Origin: Burkholderia latens | GTDB lineage: Bacteria; Pseudomonadota; Gammaproteobacteria; Burkholderiales; Burkholderiaceae | Length of the DNA stretch: 64,000 bases | Direction: 5' to 3' | NCBI RefSeq assembly: GCF_001718795.1 | Contig: NZ_CP013435.1 | Span: 1,798,001-1,862,000 of the forward strand | Shown here: piece after piece, positions 1 through 6,845 of the stretch | How the letters are laid out: each line of letters opens with the position of its first letter | Numbering within the stretch: the stretch's first letter is position 1 | Program-made: the position numbers and the translations under genes | Notes under the pieces: generated by a model | The model's database searches: none | Seen by the model: only the letters and a program-made list of their open reading frames with translations | Told to the model about the DNA's origin: nothing

Positions 1-58
1 CAGATACCAAAGCGACCGCACGCGATCACGCGGCGGCCGATTCGAGGAGCGAGCGACC

Positions 59-346
59 ATGCACTATCAGTTGATCTACGAACTCGTCGACGATTACCTC
101 GCCCGGCGGGAACAATACCGCGCGCAGCACCTCGCGCTCGCCCGCGCGGCGACCGAACGCGGCGAGCTCGTGCTCGCAGGCGCACTGCAGGACCCGGCCG
201 ACCAGGCCGTGCTCGTGTTCGAGGGCGATTCGCCGGAAGCCGCCGAATCGTTCGCGCGCGCCGATCCCTACGTTCAGAACGGCCTCGTCAAATCCTGGCG
301 TGTGCGGCCGTGGCGCGTCGTGGTCGGCAAGCATGCACCGGGCTAG
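59..346 (+). CDS. YciI-like protein
   Basis: This 95-residue protein has the length and ferredoxin-like alpha/beta pattern of the YciI family. Visible hallmarks are an N-terminal strand, a central stretch LVLAGALQDPADQAVLVF, and a segment of the form FARADPYVQNGLV near residue 75, which matches the family's 'DPY...GL' signature. YciI proteins are small and usually of unknown function; some act like dehydratases or chlorohydrolases using a conserved His/Asp pair. The ATG is preceded by GAGGAGCGAG about 10 bases upstream. The first 58 bases of the window are open in all forward frames, so the gene may be the second of an operon whose first gene lies outside. The exact reaction cannot be told from sequence. 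Confidence 0.85.
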   Translation: MHYQLIYELVDDYLARREQYRAQHLALARAATERGELVLAGALQDPADQAVLVFEGDSPEAAESFARADPYVQNGLVKSWRVRPWRVVVGKHAPG

Positions 347-348
347 GC

Positions 349-1326
349 CTACAGCCACCCTGCCCGCTTGAACCGCCACCACAGCGCGAGGTCGGCCACG
401 GCCATCACCGCGATGCAGCCGTAGAAGCCGTACTTCAGGTGCAACTCGGGCATGTTCGCGAAGTTCATCCCGTAGATGCCCGCGATCATCGTCGGAATCG
501 CGAACAGCGCCGCGAACGAGCCGAGCCGCTTGGTCACCTCGTTCTCGGCAAGCGAGATCATCCCGAGGTTCACCTGGATCGCGGTCACGACCATCTCGCG
601 CCGCCCTTCGATCGTCTTCACGATCCGCTGCAGATGGTCGTACACGTCGCGGAAATAGTGATCCATGCCGCTGCACACCTGCGGGATGCGTCCGCCCGTC
701 AGCTTCGCGAGCGGCTCGATCAGCGGCGCCGTATGCTGATACAGCATCACGAGCCTGCGTTTCAGCGAATACAGATCTTCGATGATCGCGCGCGACGACG
801 CGGGCGTGGCCTTCGTGAAGATGCGGTCCTCGAGTTCCTCAAGCTCGGCGCCGAGCGTCTCCAGAATCGGGAAGTAACGATCGACGACCTGATCCATCAA
901 CGCATAAAACACGAACGCGGAGCCTTCCTGCAGCAGATGCGGTTCGCGCTCGCATCGCTTGCGCACCTCGCGGAAATCCTGTTCCGTATGGTTGCGGATC
1001 GACAGCACGTAGTTCGGCCCGACGAACAGGTTCAGTTCGCCGACCTTGAATTCGTCGTCGTCATCGAGCTCGACCGTATGCAGCACCGCGAACAGCGAAT
1101 CGCCGTACTCCTCGATCTTCGGGCGCTGATGGCCCTTGCGGGCATCCTCGAGCGCGAGCTCGTGCAGCCCGAACTCCTCGCCCATCAGGTCGATCTCGTC
1201 CGGCGTCGGGTCCTTCAGCGCCACCCACACGAAACACTCGGGCTTCGACACGTAGTCGCTGATGGCATCGATATCGATGTCGGCCAGTTTGCGGCCGTCC
1301 TGGTATGCAGCGCAGTTGATCAGCAT
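349..1326 (-). CDS. corA: CorA family magnesium/divalent cation transporter
   Basis: This 325-residue protein is a typical CorA channel. It has a long cytoplasmic alpha/beta N-terminal domain, a long stalk helix, and two C-terminal transmembrane helices. The diagnostic Gly-Met-Asn selectivity motif is at residues 286-288, in IYGMNF at the end of the first membrane helix, and the protein ends in a second helix followed by a basic tail (WWRFKRAGWL). CorA pentamers take up Mg2+ (some members Co2+ or Ni2+) down the membrane potential. The gene converges on the yciI-like gene with only 2 bases between stops. No gene follows it on the same strand, so it is probably monocistronic. Confidence 0.95.
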   Translation of the reverse strand: MLINCAAYQDGRKLADIDIDAISDYVSKPECFVWVALKDPTPDEIDLMGEEFGLHELALEDARKGHQRPKIEEYGDSLFAVLHTVELDDDDEFKVGELNLFVGPNYVLSIRNHTEQDFREVRKRCEREPHLLQEGSAFVFYALMDQVVDRYFPILETLGAELEELEDRIFTKATPASSRAIIEDLYSLKRRLVMLYQHTAPLIEPLAKLTGGRIPQVCSGMDHYFRDVYDHLQRIVKTIEGRREMVVTAIQVNLGMISLAENEVTKRLGSFAALFAIPTMIAGIYGMNFANMPELHLKYGFYGCIAVMAVADLALWWRFKRAGWL

Positions 1327-1505
1327 GTTGTCCGTGAGGTTGCCGTTTCGGCGTCAGTTTACCGGTTTGACGCGCGGTCGGCCCGGCTTGCACGACGGAC
1401 CGATATTGGTCATGATCGGGCTGCGTGCGCCGCTGCACGCACACGGCATCGCTTCGACAGGCCCACGGCACGGCCGTGCGGCGCAACCATCAGGGAGACA
1501 GACCC

Positions 1506-1652
1506 ATGTGGTATTTCTCGTGGATACTCGGCATCGGCGTGGCGCTCGGCTTCGGCATCATCAACGCGATGTGGCTGGAGGCGGAAGTGTTCTCGCGCGG
1601 CGACAAGCGCGGTGATGCATCGCGCCAGGGCTCGGGGAGCCGATATTCGTGA
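1506..1652 (+). CDS. cydX: Orphan CydX/CbdX small subunit of cytochrome bd oxidase
   Basis: This 48-residue single-span membrane protein begins MWYFSWILGIGVALGFGI, the signature start of CydX (YbgT), followed by INAMWLE at the end of the helix. CydX stabilises the haem centres of the CydAB bd-type quinol oxidase. The ATG at 1506 has the ribosome-binding site AGGGAGA at 1492-1498; longer in-frame starts upstream lack the motif. In most proteobacteria cydX directly follows cydB, but here the upstream neighbour is the oppositely oriented corA gene and no cydA or cydB is in the window. The stop overlaps the GTG start of the next gene by three bases (GTGA), implying translational coupling. Confidence 0.85.
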   Translation: MWYFSWILGIGVALGFGIINAMWLEAEVFSRGDKRGDASRQGSGSRYS

Positions 1653-2275
1653 CACACCTGGTGTTCTTCTGCGGTCATGCCGGCACTGGCAAGACCACGC
1701 TCGCGAAGCGGCTGATCGGGCCGCTGATGCGGGCAACCGGCCAAGCCTTCTGCCTGCTCGACAAGGATACGCTTTACGGACGCTACAGCGCCGCCGCGAT
1801 GGGCGCGCTTGCTGCGGATCCGAACGATCGCGACAGCCCGCTCTACCTGAAGCACCTGCGCGATCCCGAATATCAGGGCCTGCTCGACACGGCCCGCGAA
1901 AACCTTGCGCTCGGTATCGGCGTCCTTGTGGTCGGCCCGCTGTCGCGCGAAGTGCGCGACCGGCGCATTCTCGACCGCGCATGGCTGGGGGTCGGGCCGG
2001 ACGTCGCGTTGACGGTCGTGTGGGTCCATACGTCCGAAGACGTCGCGCATCAGCGGATCGTCGCGCGCGGCAATCCGAACGATGCGTACAAGCTCGCGCA
2101 CTGGGACGAATACCGTCAGCGCCGCTTCGTGCCGACCGGCCACGAATGCGACGGCATCGTGATGTTCGACAACACCGCACCGTCCGATGCGGACATCGAT
2201 GCGCTGCTGTACCGCATCGCACCGCCGGCACCGCCCGCGGTGCGAACCGCGATCGTCCCCCCGCTGCCGGCCTGA
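1649..2275 (+). CDS. P-loop ATPase/kinase of unknown substrate
   Basis: This 208-residue protein starts at GTG and has a Walker A motif GHAGTGKTTLAK at residues 9-20. Around residue 36 follows LLDKDTLYGRY, the pattern of an acceptor-binding Asp in small-molecule kinases (zeta-toxin, chloramphenicol phosphotransferase and gluconate kinase relatives), and a later VVWVHTSEDVAHQRIVARG, which resembles a lid arginine region. It is a single-domain AAA/KTI12-like P-loop protein, probably a cytoplasmic kinase; the substrate is unknown. It overlaps the stop of cydX, so the two are almost certainly co-transcribed. The proline-rich C-terminus looks disordered. Confidence 0.75.
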   Translation: MTHLVFFCGHAGTGKTTLAKRLIGPLMRATGQAFCLLDKDTLYGRYSAAAMGALAADPNDRDSPLYLKHLRDPEYQGLLDTARENLALGIGVLVVGPLSREVRDRRILDRAWLGVGPDVALTVVWVHTSEDVAHQRIVARGNPNDAYKLAHWDEYRQRRFVPTGHECDGIVMFDNTAPSDADIDALLYRIAPPAPPAVRTAIVPPLPA

Positions 2276-2311
2276 GCCGGCACCCTGCTTCCACTGACTT
2301 CGCCACGCGCG

Positions 2312-2350
2312 AAAAAAACAACGCCGGAAGCGCTGTAGCGCCCCCGGCGT
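2312..2350 (-). terminator. Rho-independent terminator of the saccharopine-dehydrogenase-like gene
   Basis: On the minus strand an ACGCCGG/CCGGCGT stem (2344-2350 with 2321-2327) encloses a GC-rich loop and is followed by a seven-T run (2312-2318). It lies about 60 bases after the stop of the minus-strand gene that ends at 2407. Confidence 0.75.
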
Positions 2351-2370
2351 CGTGCGGCCCTCGTGCCGTC

Positions 2371-2410
2371 AATCCGTCAGGATCCGTCAGGATCCGTCAG
2401 GATCCGTCAG
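2371..2410. repeat. Tandem repeat of a 10-bp unit, four copies
   Basis: The unit GATCCGTCAG occurs three times perfectly (2381-2410) and once with one mismatch (2371-2380). The stop codon of the minus-strand gene ending at 2407 is inside the last copy. Every copy carries TGA on the minus strand. Confidence 0.95.
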
Positions 2411-3507
2411 GCGACTTCGTGCACGCGCTCCATCGTGCCGCCTTCGTAAAGCTTGCCGAAGCGGTTCGCGAGAAACGCCTTCAGCGACACCTTTTCCTGC
2501 GGGATGAAACCGCTCTGCGGCAGCTTCTTCTCGCGGAACAGATCCAGCACCGCGCACATCGCGCCGGCCGTCGTGATCTGGATCGCGCTCATGTGCATTC
2601 CGCACACGTCCTTCGCGAAGATCTTGCGCGTGAACACGTCCTGCACCAGCTGGCCGTCCTTGACGCCCGTCACCGTGACGAACACGAGTACGACGTCCTG
2701 CTTCGTCGACGGCACCGCGCGGCGCATGATCGACTTCAGCGTGTCGCGGTCGCTCGACAGACGCAGATCTTCGAGCAGGAACTGCACGAGCTCGCGGTGG
2801 CCCGGATAGCGCACCGACTTGTAGTCGAGCGTCTCGACCTTGCCCGACAGCGTCTCGCACAGCGTGCCGAGGCCGCCCGACGTATTGAACGCTTCGTATT
2901 CGGTGCCGTCGAGCGAGAAGTGTTCGAGGCCTTCGAGCGGCTGCACCCATTGCTTGCGGCCGTCGCGAATCGCTTCGCACGGTTGGCAGTATTCGTTGAT
3001 CAGGCCGTCGACGCTCCACGTCAGGTTGTATTTCAACGCGTTGGTCGGATATTCGGGCAGCGCGCCGACACGCATCTTCACGTCGCGCACTTCGCTGAAA
3101 CCGTTCACGAGCTCATGCGCGGCAATGCCGATGAAACCCGGCGCAAGGCCGCATTGCGGCATGAATGCACGGTCCGAACCGTCGGCAAGTTCGCGGATCG
3201 CGTGAGTCGCACGCACGTCTTCGGTCAGGTCGAAGTAATGGACACCGGCCGCCTTGGCCGCTGCGGCAACGTTGACGGCGAGGTAGTACGGCAGCGCGTT
3301 GACGAGCGCATCGAAGCCCTTCACGGCTTCGCGGATCGCATTGGCATCGGCGGAATCGACACGTTGCGTCGCGATGCCTTCGCGCGACAGCTTCGCGAGC
3401 GCATCCGCATCGCGATCGAACGCGACGACTTCGTAGTCGCCGGTTTCACGCAGCATGTGAGCAATGGTGTGGCCGATCAGACCTGCGCCGACGATGGCGA
3501 TTTTCAT
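2407..3507 (-). CDS. Saccharopine-dehydrogenase-family NAD(P) oxidoreductase
   Basis: This 366-residue protein opens with MKIAIVGAGLIGHTIAHML, a Rossmann GxGxxG nucleotide site, followed by the DALVNALPYY and GVHYFDL segments typical of the saccharopine dehydrogenase family, then CGLAPGFIGIAAHEL, which leads into the substrate domain. Family members act on lysine-derived amino acids; the closest functional idea is a lysine 6-dehydrogenase or saccharopine-reductase-like enzyme, which is inference. The start at 3507 is preceded by GGAGATAAG; an upstream in-frame ATG adds a basic tail without a ribosome-binding site. An Lrp-type regulator gene lies upstream on the same strand, and a perfect palindrome sits about 120 bases before the start. 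Confidence 0.8.
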   Translation of the reverse strand: MKIAIVGAGLIGHTIAHMLRETGDYEVVAFDRDADALAKLSREGIATQRVDSADANAIREAVKGFDALVNALPYYLAVNVAAAAKAAGVHYFDLTEDVRATHAIRELADGSDRAFMPQCGLAPGFIGIAAHELVNGFSEVRDVKMRVGALPEYPTNALKYNLTWSVDGLINEYCQPCEAIRDGRKQWVQPLEGLEHFSLDGTEYEAFNTSGGLGTLCETLSGKVETLDYKSVRYPGHRELVQFLLEDLRLSSDRDTLKSIMRRAVPSTKQDVVLVFVTVTGVKDGQLVQDVFTRKIFAKDVCGMHMSAIQITTAGAMCAVLDLFREKKLPQSGFIPQEKVSLKAFLANRFGKLYEGGTMERVHEVA

Positions 3508-3938
3508 GCGCTTATCTCCTGATGATGGGTTTGGTGTTGGTGTACGGCGTCGAGCCATGAACACAGTTTACGGACGCTCAAAATCAGTTCCAAGACGAAG
3601 AATGATGCGAAACGACCTTAGAAATCGACGAAATGACCACGCATTTCGTCGATACGACCAAACCATCTAAAAATCGCGTATATGGAGTATCGAAAACGGG
3701 CTGCGGCGGGCGCGCACGGGAAGGCACAAAGAAACGGGAAAGCGGCACCGGCGCATGCGAAGGACTCGGGCGCACGCATGCGACAAGAATGCCCCGCAAC
3801 GACGCACGCGCCGCTGCTGTACGAAGCAACGCTACGCGGGTGCGCAAGCGTCGACGGAATACGAAGGAAGAACAAGCAGACGCGGCGAATCGAACCGCGC
3901 CGCGACATCACGACATCACGCGCGCCGCCGGCGCCGCG
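3508..3938. other. Intergenic region with a perfect palindrome
   Basis: This 431-base gap separates the Lrp gene from the saccharopine-dehydrogenase-like gene. Apart from the palindrome at 3624-3653 and the AT-richer stretch around it (3590-3690), which probably holds the promoter of the minus-strand gene, I see no gene, repeat or terminator. Confidence 0.5.
3624..3653. promoter_or_regulatory. 12-bp perfect inverted repeat, putative operator
   Basis: ATCGACGAAATG at 3624-3635 is the exact reverse complement of CATTTCGTCGAT at 3642-3653, with a 6-base spacer. It lies 117 bases upstream of the saccharopine-dehydrogenase-like start and downstream of the Lrp gene. Binding by that Lrp protein is a guess from position. 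Confidence 0.6.
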
Positions 3939-4403
3939 TCATCCGCCGATCGTGCCGCGATCGATCTTGCGCGACAGGATGATCGACGTCGTCGTGCGCT
4001 CGACGCCTTCGAGCGTGCCGATCTGGTCGAGCAGGTCGTTGAGCCGTTCCGGCGAATCGGCGCGCAACCACGCGACATAGTCGTATTCGCCGCTCACCGC
4101 GCATAGCAGCTGCACTTCGGGCATCCGGTCGAGCTTTCTCAGCACGTCCTTGCCGAACTTCGGCGTGAGAATGATGCCGACGTATGCGTAGATGCTCGCA
4201 TCGAGTACATCCTGGCCGAGCCGCACGCTGTAGCCGGCAATCACGTTCGTGCGCTCGAGCCGCGCGATGCGCGCGACGACCGTCGTGCGCGCGACGTCGA
4301 GCTGCCGCGCGAGATCGGCGACGCTTGCGCGCGCATCGGCTTGCAGCAGTGCGACGAGTTGCCGGTCGAGGTCGTCGAGTTGATCGAGGCGAGGTGGGCG
4401 CAT
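3939..4403 (-). CDS. Lrp/AsnC family transcriptional regulator
   Basis: This 154-residue protein has the two-domain layout of the feast/famine regulators. An N-terminal winged helix-turn-helix (LDDLDRQLVALLQADAR, then ARTTVVARIARLE as recognition helix) is followed by a RAM ligand-binding/oligomerisation domain starting near residue 65 and containing VSGEYDYVAWL. These proteins form octamers that bind an amino acid and change promoter binding. The start at 4403 gives the usual family length; the reading frame continues upstream but without motif. It probably controls the adjacent amino-acid oxidoreductase gene on the same strand. Confidence 0.9.
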   Translation of the reverse strand: MRPPRLDQLDDLDRQLVALLQADARASVADLARQLDVARTTVVARIARLERTNVIAGYSVRLGQDVLDASIYAYVGIILTPKFGKDVLRKLDRMPEVQLLCAVSGEYDYVAWLRADSPERLNDLLDQIGTLEGVERTTTSIILSRKIDRGTIGG

Positions 4404-4699
4404 GAGGCTGGGCCGGCGTATAGCGCGCCGGCGAAATGGAACGTGACGCGATGATAGCGCCGAACGCCGGTGCGCCCCAACCGCATCGCGCGCCGTGACG
4501 GGCTGCGCATGCGCGCCGCCCTCCTCTTGCGCGTGCAATATCCGGCGTTCGGCCGACTGCCCGCTGCGTTACCGCTTCGATTTCGATTCGTATCGGATGT
4601 AAGCAAGTGTCGCTTTCGCTGCCGCGCCGCATCCGACGTGCTACTAATAACGGCGACGCGAGATGCGCGCCCGTGGCAGTCGCCGCCGCGCCCGCTCGC
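4404..4699. other. Intergenic region that once led into the Spy-like gene
   Basis: This stretch lies between the Lrp gene start and the left end of the IS110 element. No convincing reading frame is present. Before the insertion it would have been the upstream region of both the Lrp gene (minus) and the LTXXQ gene now at 6176 (plus), so the native promoter of the latter should be here. A CTACTAATAA stretch near 4640 is AT-rich enough to be a -10, without a clear -35. Confidence 0.4.
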
Positions 4700-4725
4700 A
4701 CGCCCCGTTACTATCTTCACGCCTC

Positions 4726-4731
4726 GATAAT
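4726..4731 (+). promoter_or_regulatory. Candidate -10 of the IS110 noncoding RNA
   Basis: GATAAT matches the sigma70 -10 consensus at five of six positions and sits so that transcription would begin near 4738, just before the first stem of the predicted RNA. No good -35 is visible 17 bases upstream in the inserted form. Confidence 0.35.
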
Positions 4732-4737
4732 CGGGGC

Positions 4738-4900
4738 TATGGCCAGCCAGGCCCGGCATGGTTCTCGCCCCCAGTCGCAGTCATGATCCGGGGGGTGTTG
4801 TCACCGGGCCTGGTGGGTGGCTGGTGATCGCTGATAGGGGTTTGGCCGGGATATCCCGACGCCGTCCGTAACGTGGATGCCGAGACTTGCCACCGTTGTT
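4738..4900 (+). ncRNA. Putative IS110 bridge RNA (target loop plus donor loop)
   Basis: The noncoding left end folds into two consecutive stems. Stem 1 pairs CCAGGCCCGG (4747-4756) with CCGGGCCTGG (4804-4813) around a 47-base loop. Stem 2 pairs GGTGGC (4816-4821) with GCCACC (4889-4894). Loop 1 holds CTCGCCC (4764-4770), which matches the left chromosomal flank CTCGCAC (4695-4701) at 6 of 7, and GGGGGGTG (4790-4797), exactly complementary to CACCCCCC (6155-6162) at the right flank. Loop 2 holds ATAGGGG (4834-4840), identical to the right element end (6148-6154), and GTAACGTGG (4868-4876), complementary to the left element end CCCCGTTAC (4703-4711) at 8 of 9. Order and strand sense fit the target- and donor-binding guides known for IS621. 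Structure and ends are by eye. Confidence 0.6.
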
Positions 4901-4933
4901 GCAGGCCAATCCGTTCACTCTGCATAAACTTCG

Positions 4934-6139
4934 ATGCAAGACACTCAACAACGTGACGCCGTCGATGTCTTTGTCGGCGTCGATGTCGGTAAGGGCCACC
5001 ATCACGCCGTGGCACTCGATCGGAACGGTAAGCGCCTGTACAACAAGGCGCTACCCAACGACGAGGCCAAGCTGCGCGCCCTCATCGCCGAACTCAAGAC
5101 TCACGGTCGACTGCTGTTCGTCGTCGATCAGCCTTCCACCATCGGCGCGCTTCCTGTAGCCGTCGCCCGCGCTGAAGGCGTACTCGTCGCCTATCTGCCC
5201 GGACTGGCCATGCGCCGCATCGCTGATTTGCACGCCGGCGAAGCCAAGACCGATGCCCGCGACGCCGCGATCATCGCCGAAGCCGCTCGATCGATGCCGC
5301 ATACGCTGCGCTCGCTTCGACTGGCCGACGAGCAACTCGCCGAACTCACCATGCTCTGCGGCTTCGATGACGACCTCGCCGCTCAGGTCACGCAAACCAG
5401 CAACCGCATTCGCGGCCTGCTTACCCAGATCCATCCGGCGCTCGAGCGTGTTCTCGGACCGCGCCTTGACCATCCAGCGGTACTCGATCTGCTTGAGCGC
5501 TATCCGTCGCCCGCCGCGCTTGCCGGCACCGGCGAGAAGACGCTCGCCAATCGCCTGACCAAGCTCGCTCCGCGCATGGGCAAAGGCCTAGCGGCCGAAA
5601 TCGTTCAGGCACTGAGCGAACAAGCCGTGACCGTGCCCGGCACGCAAGCCGCCACCATCGTCATGCCCCGTTTAGCCCAGCAGCTTGCAGCCTTGCGTCA
5701 GCAGCGCGACGAGGTCGCTGTCGAAGTGGAACGACTGGTGCTTGCTCACCCTCTTTGGCCGGTCCTGACCAGCATGCCGGGAGTCGGCGTCAGGACCGCC
5801 GCCAGACTCCTGACCGAGGTCGCCCATAAGGCGTTCGCTTCGGCTGCGCATCTGGCGGCCTACGCCGGCCTCGCGCCGGTTACCCGACGCTCAGGTTCAT
5901 CGATACGCGGTGAACATCCATCCAGACGCGGCAACAAGGTGCTCAAGCGCGCCTTGTTCCTATCCGCCTTCGCGGCCTTGCGGGACCCAGTCTCACGGGC
6001 CTATTACTCGCGCAAGATCCAGCAAGGCAAGCGTCATAACCAAGCGCTCATCGCGCTCGCGCGGCGACGCTGCGACGTTCTGTTCGCCATGCTGCGCGAC
6101 GGCACCATTTACCAACCCAAGTCAGCCCCTAACGCTTGA
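4934..6139 (+). CDS. IS110-family transposase (DEDD/serine recombinase)
   Basis: This 401-residue protein has both IS110 domains. The N-terminal RuvC-like DEDD domain begins with FVGVDVGKGHHHAVALD (D17) and includes the KTDARDAAIIA block (D107, D110). The C-terminal Tnp_20 domain has SMPGVGVRTAARLLTEV, AAYAGLAPVTRRSGSSIRG (residues 308-326, with the conserved serines at 320-323) and NKVLKRALFLSAFAALR. The gene is full length and looks intact. In IS110 elements this protein works with a bridge RNA to recombine a circular form with a target. The ATG has no clear ribosome-binding site and lies in a small hairpin (TGCAT 4921-4925 with ATGCA 4934-4938), which may keep expression low. Confidence 0.93.
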   Translation: MQDTQQRDAVDVFVGVDVGKGHHHAVALDRNGKRLYNKALPNDEAKLRALIAELKTHGRLLFVVDQPSTIGALPVAVARAEGVLVAYLPGLAMRRIADLHAGEAKTDARDAAIIAEAARSMPHTLRSLRLADEQLAELTMLCGFDDDLAAQVTQTSNRIRGLLTQIHPALERVLGPRLDHPAVLDLLERYPSPAALAGTGEKTLANRLTKLAPRMGKGLAAEIVQALSEQAVTVPGTQAATIVMPRLAQQLAALRQQRDEVAVEVERLVLAHPLWPVLTSMPGVGVRTAARLLTEVAHKAFASAAHLAAYAGLAPVTRRSGSSIRGEHPSRRGNKVLKRALFLSAFAALRDPVSRAYYSRKIQQGKRHNQALIALARRRCDVLFAMLRDGTIYQPKSAPNA

Positions 6140-6175
6140 CGAAACACATAGGGGCACCCCCCCGGAGAGCCCATC

Positions 6176-6715
6176 ATGAAGAAAATCTCGCTCACCCTTG
6201 CGATGCTCGCCGTGACAGCCGGCGCGTTCGCGCAGACCCAGCCGCAAACTCCGCCGCCGGCGCAGGCTGCGCCCGCCGCATCGGCACCGAGCGCCGAACA
6301 ACGCGCCGCGCGCCACGAAGCGCGCATCGAGCAACGCATCAAGTACCTGCACGACCAGTTGAAGATCACGCCGGCGCAGGAACCTCAGTGGAAGACGTTC
6401 GCCGACACGATGCGCGCGAACGGCGACACGATGGGTCGCCTGTATCGCGAGCGGATGGAAAGCCGCAACGTGTCCGCAGTCGACGACATGAAGCAGTACG
6501 CGGAACTCGCGCAAGCGAATGCGGACGGCGCGAAGAAGCTCGCCGACGCGTTCGCGCCGCTCTACGACAGCTTCCCTGCCGACCAGAAGGCGCTGGCCGA
6601 CACGACGTTCCGCAGCTGGCTGCACCACGGCGGCGAACGCCGCGGCAAGGGCAAAGCCGGAAAGGATGGCAAGGCAGCAGCCGCGCCGGCCGCGAGCGCA
6701 CCCGCGCAACCCTGA
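6176..6715 (+). CDS. LTXXQ-motif (Spy/CpxP-like) periplasmic protein
   Basis: This 179-residue protein has a signal peptide (MKKISLTLAMLAVTAGAFAQ), a proline/alanine-rich linker, and a helical core from about residue 45 with the family motif as KITPAQEPQW. Spy and CpxP relatives are periplasmic chaperone or stress-sensor proteins. The C-terminus is Lys/Ala/Pro-rich and likely disordered. The ATG has GGAGAG at 6164-6169. The IS110 element ends only about 19 bases before the ATG, leaving the ribosome-binding site intact but cutting the gene from its original promoter region. Expression now must come from within the element or not occur. Confidence 0.85.
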   Translation: MKKISLTLAMLAVTAGAFAQTQPQTPPPAQAAPAASAPSAEQRAARHEARIEQRIKYLHDQLKITPAQEPQWKTFADTMRANGDTMGRLYRERMESRNVSAVDDMKQYAELAQANADGAKKLADAFAPLYDSFPADQKALADTTFRSWLHHGGERRGKGKAGKDGKAAAAPAASAPAQP

Positions 6716-6845
6716 CCTCCGCCCCGCCGGCGCCGCGCTGCCCGCACGGGCAAAACCGGCGCCGCGCATCCGGCGGGAATTCGGCGCGTCACACGGCGCG
6801 CCGAATTCGGGATAAGCTCCCGGCTTTTCCCGCACATCCCCCGCC

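Larger units (their letters stand above)
4700..6157 (+). mobile_element. IS110-family insertion sequence with AC core dinucleotides
   Basis: The element carries one IS110-type transposase gene and about 230 bases of noncoding left end. I place the ends from symmetry. The left end starts GCCCC (4702-4706) and the right end finishes GGGGC (6151-6155), and each is flanked outward by AC (4700-4701, 6156-6157). This would be the duplicated or retained core dinucleotide, giving about 1.45 kb. A sub-terminal GCCCCTA (6125-6131) is inverted against TAGGGGC (6149-6155) at the right end. IS110 elements recombine through a circular form at a short core and make no long target duplication, as here. Exact ends are inferred. 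Confidence 0.75.

Noticed and set aside
1..58. Possible end of an upstream gene such as ispZ
   Set aside because: Too short; all forward frames are open and no known C-terminus is recognisable.
310..3522. 1070-residue open frame on the plus strand across corA, cydX and the oxidoreductase gene
   Set aside because: It is antisense or out of frame to three well supported genes, has Arg/His/Ala-rich shadow composition and no motif.
3865..3910. T-arm-like GGTTCGATT on the minus strand, possible tRNA
   Set aside because: The loop is nine bases if the stem is closed, and no D-arm, anticodon arm or acceptor pairing is found upstream.
4733..6155. GGGGC repeated at 4733-4737 and 6151-6155 as IS boundaries
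   Set aside because: Would leave the left element end inside a region whose upstream bases (CCCCGTTAC) pair with the donor loop of the RNA; the GCCCC/GGGGC ends with AC cores fit better.
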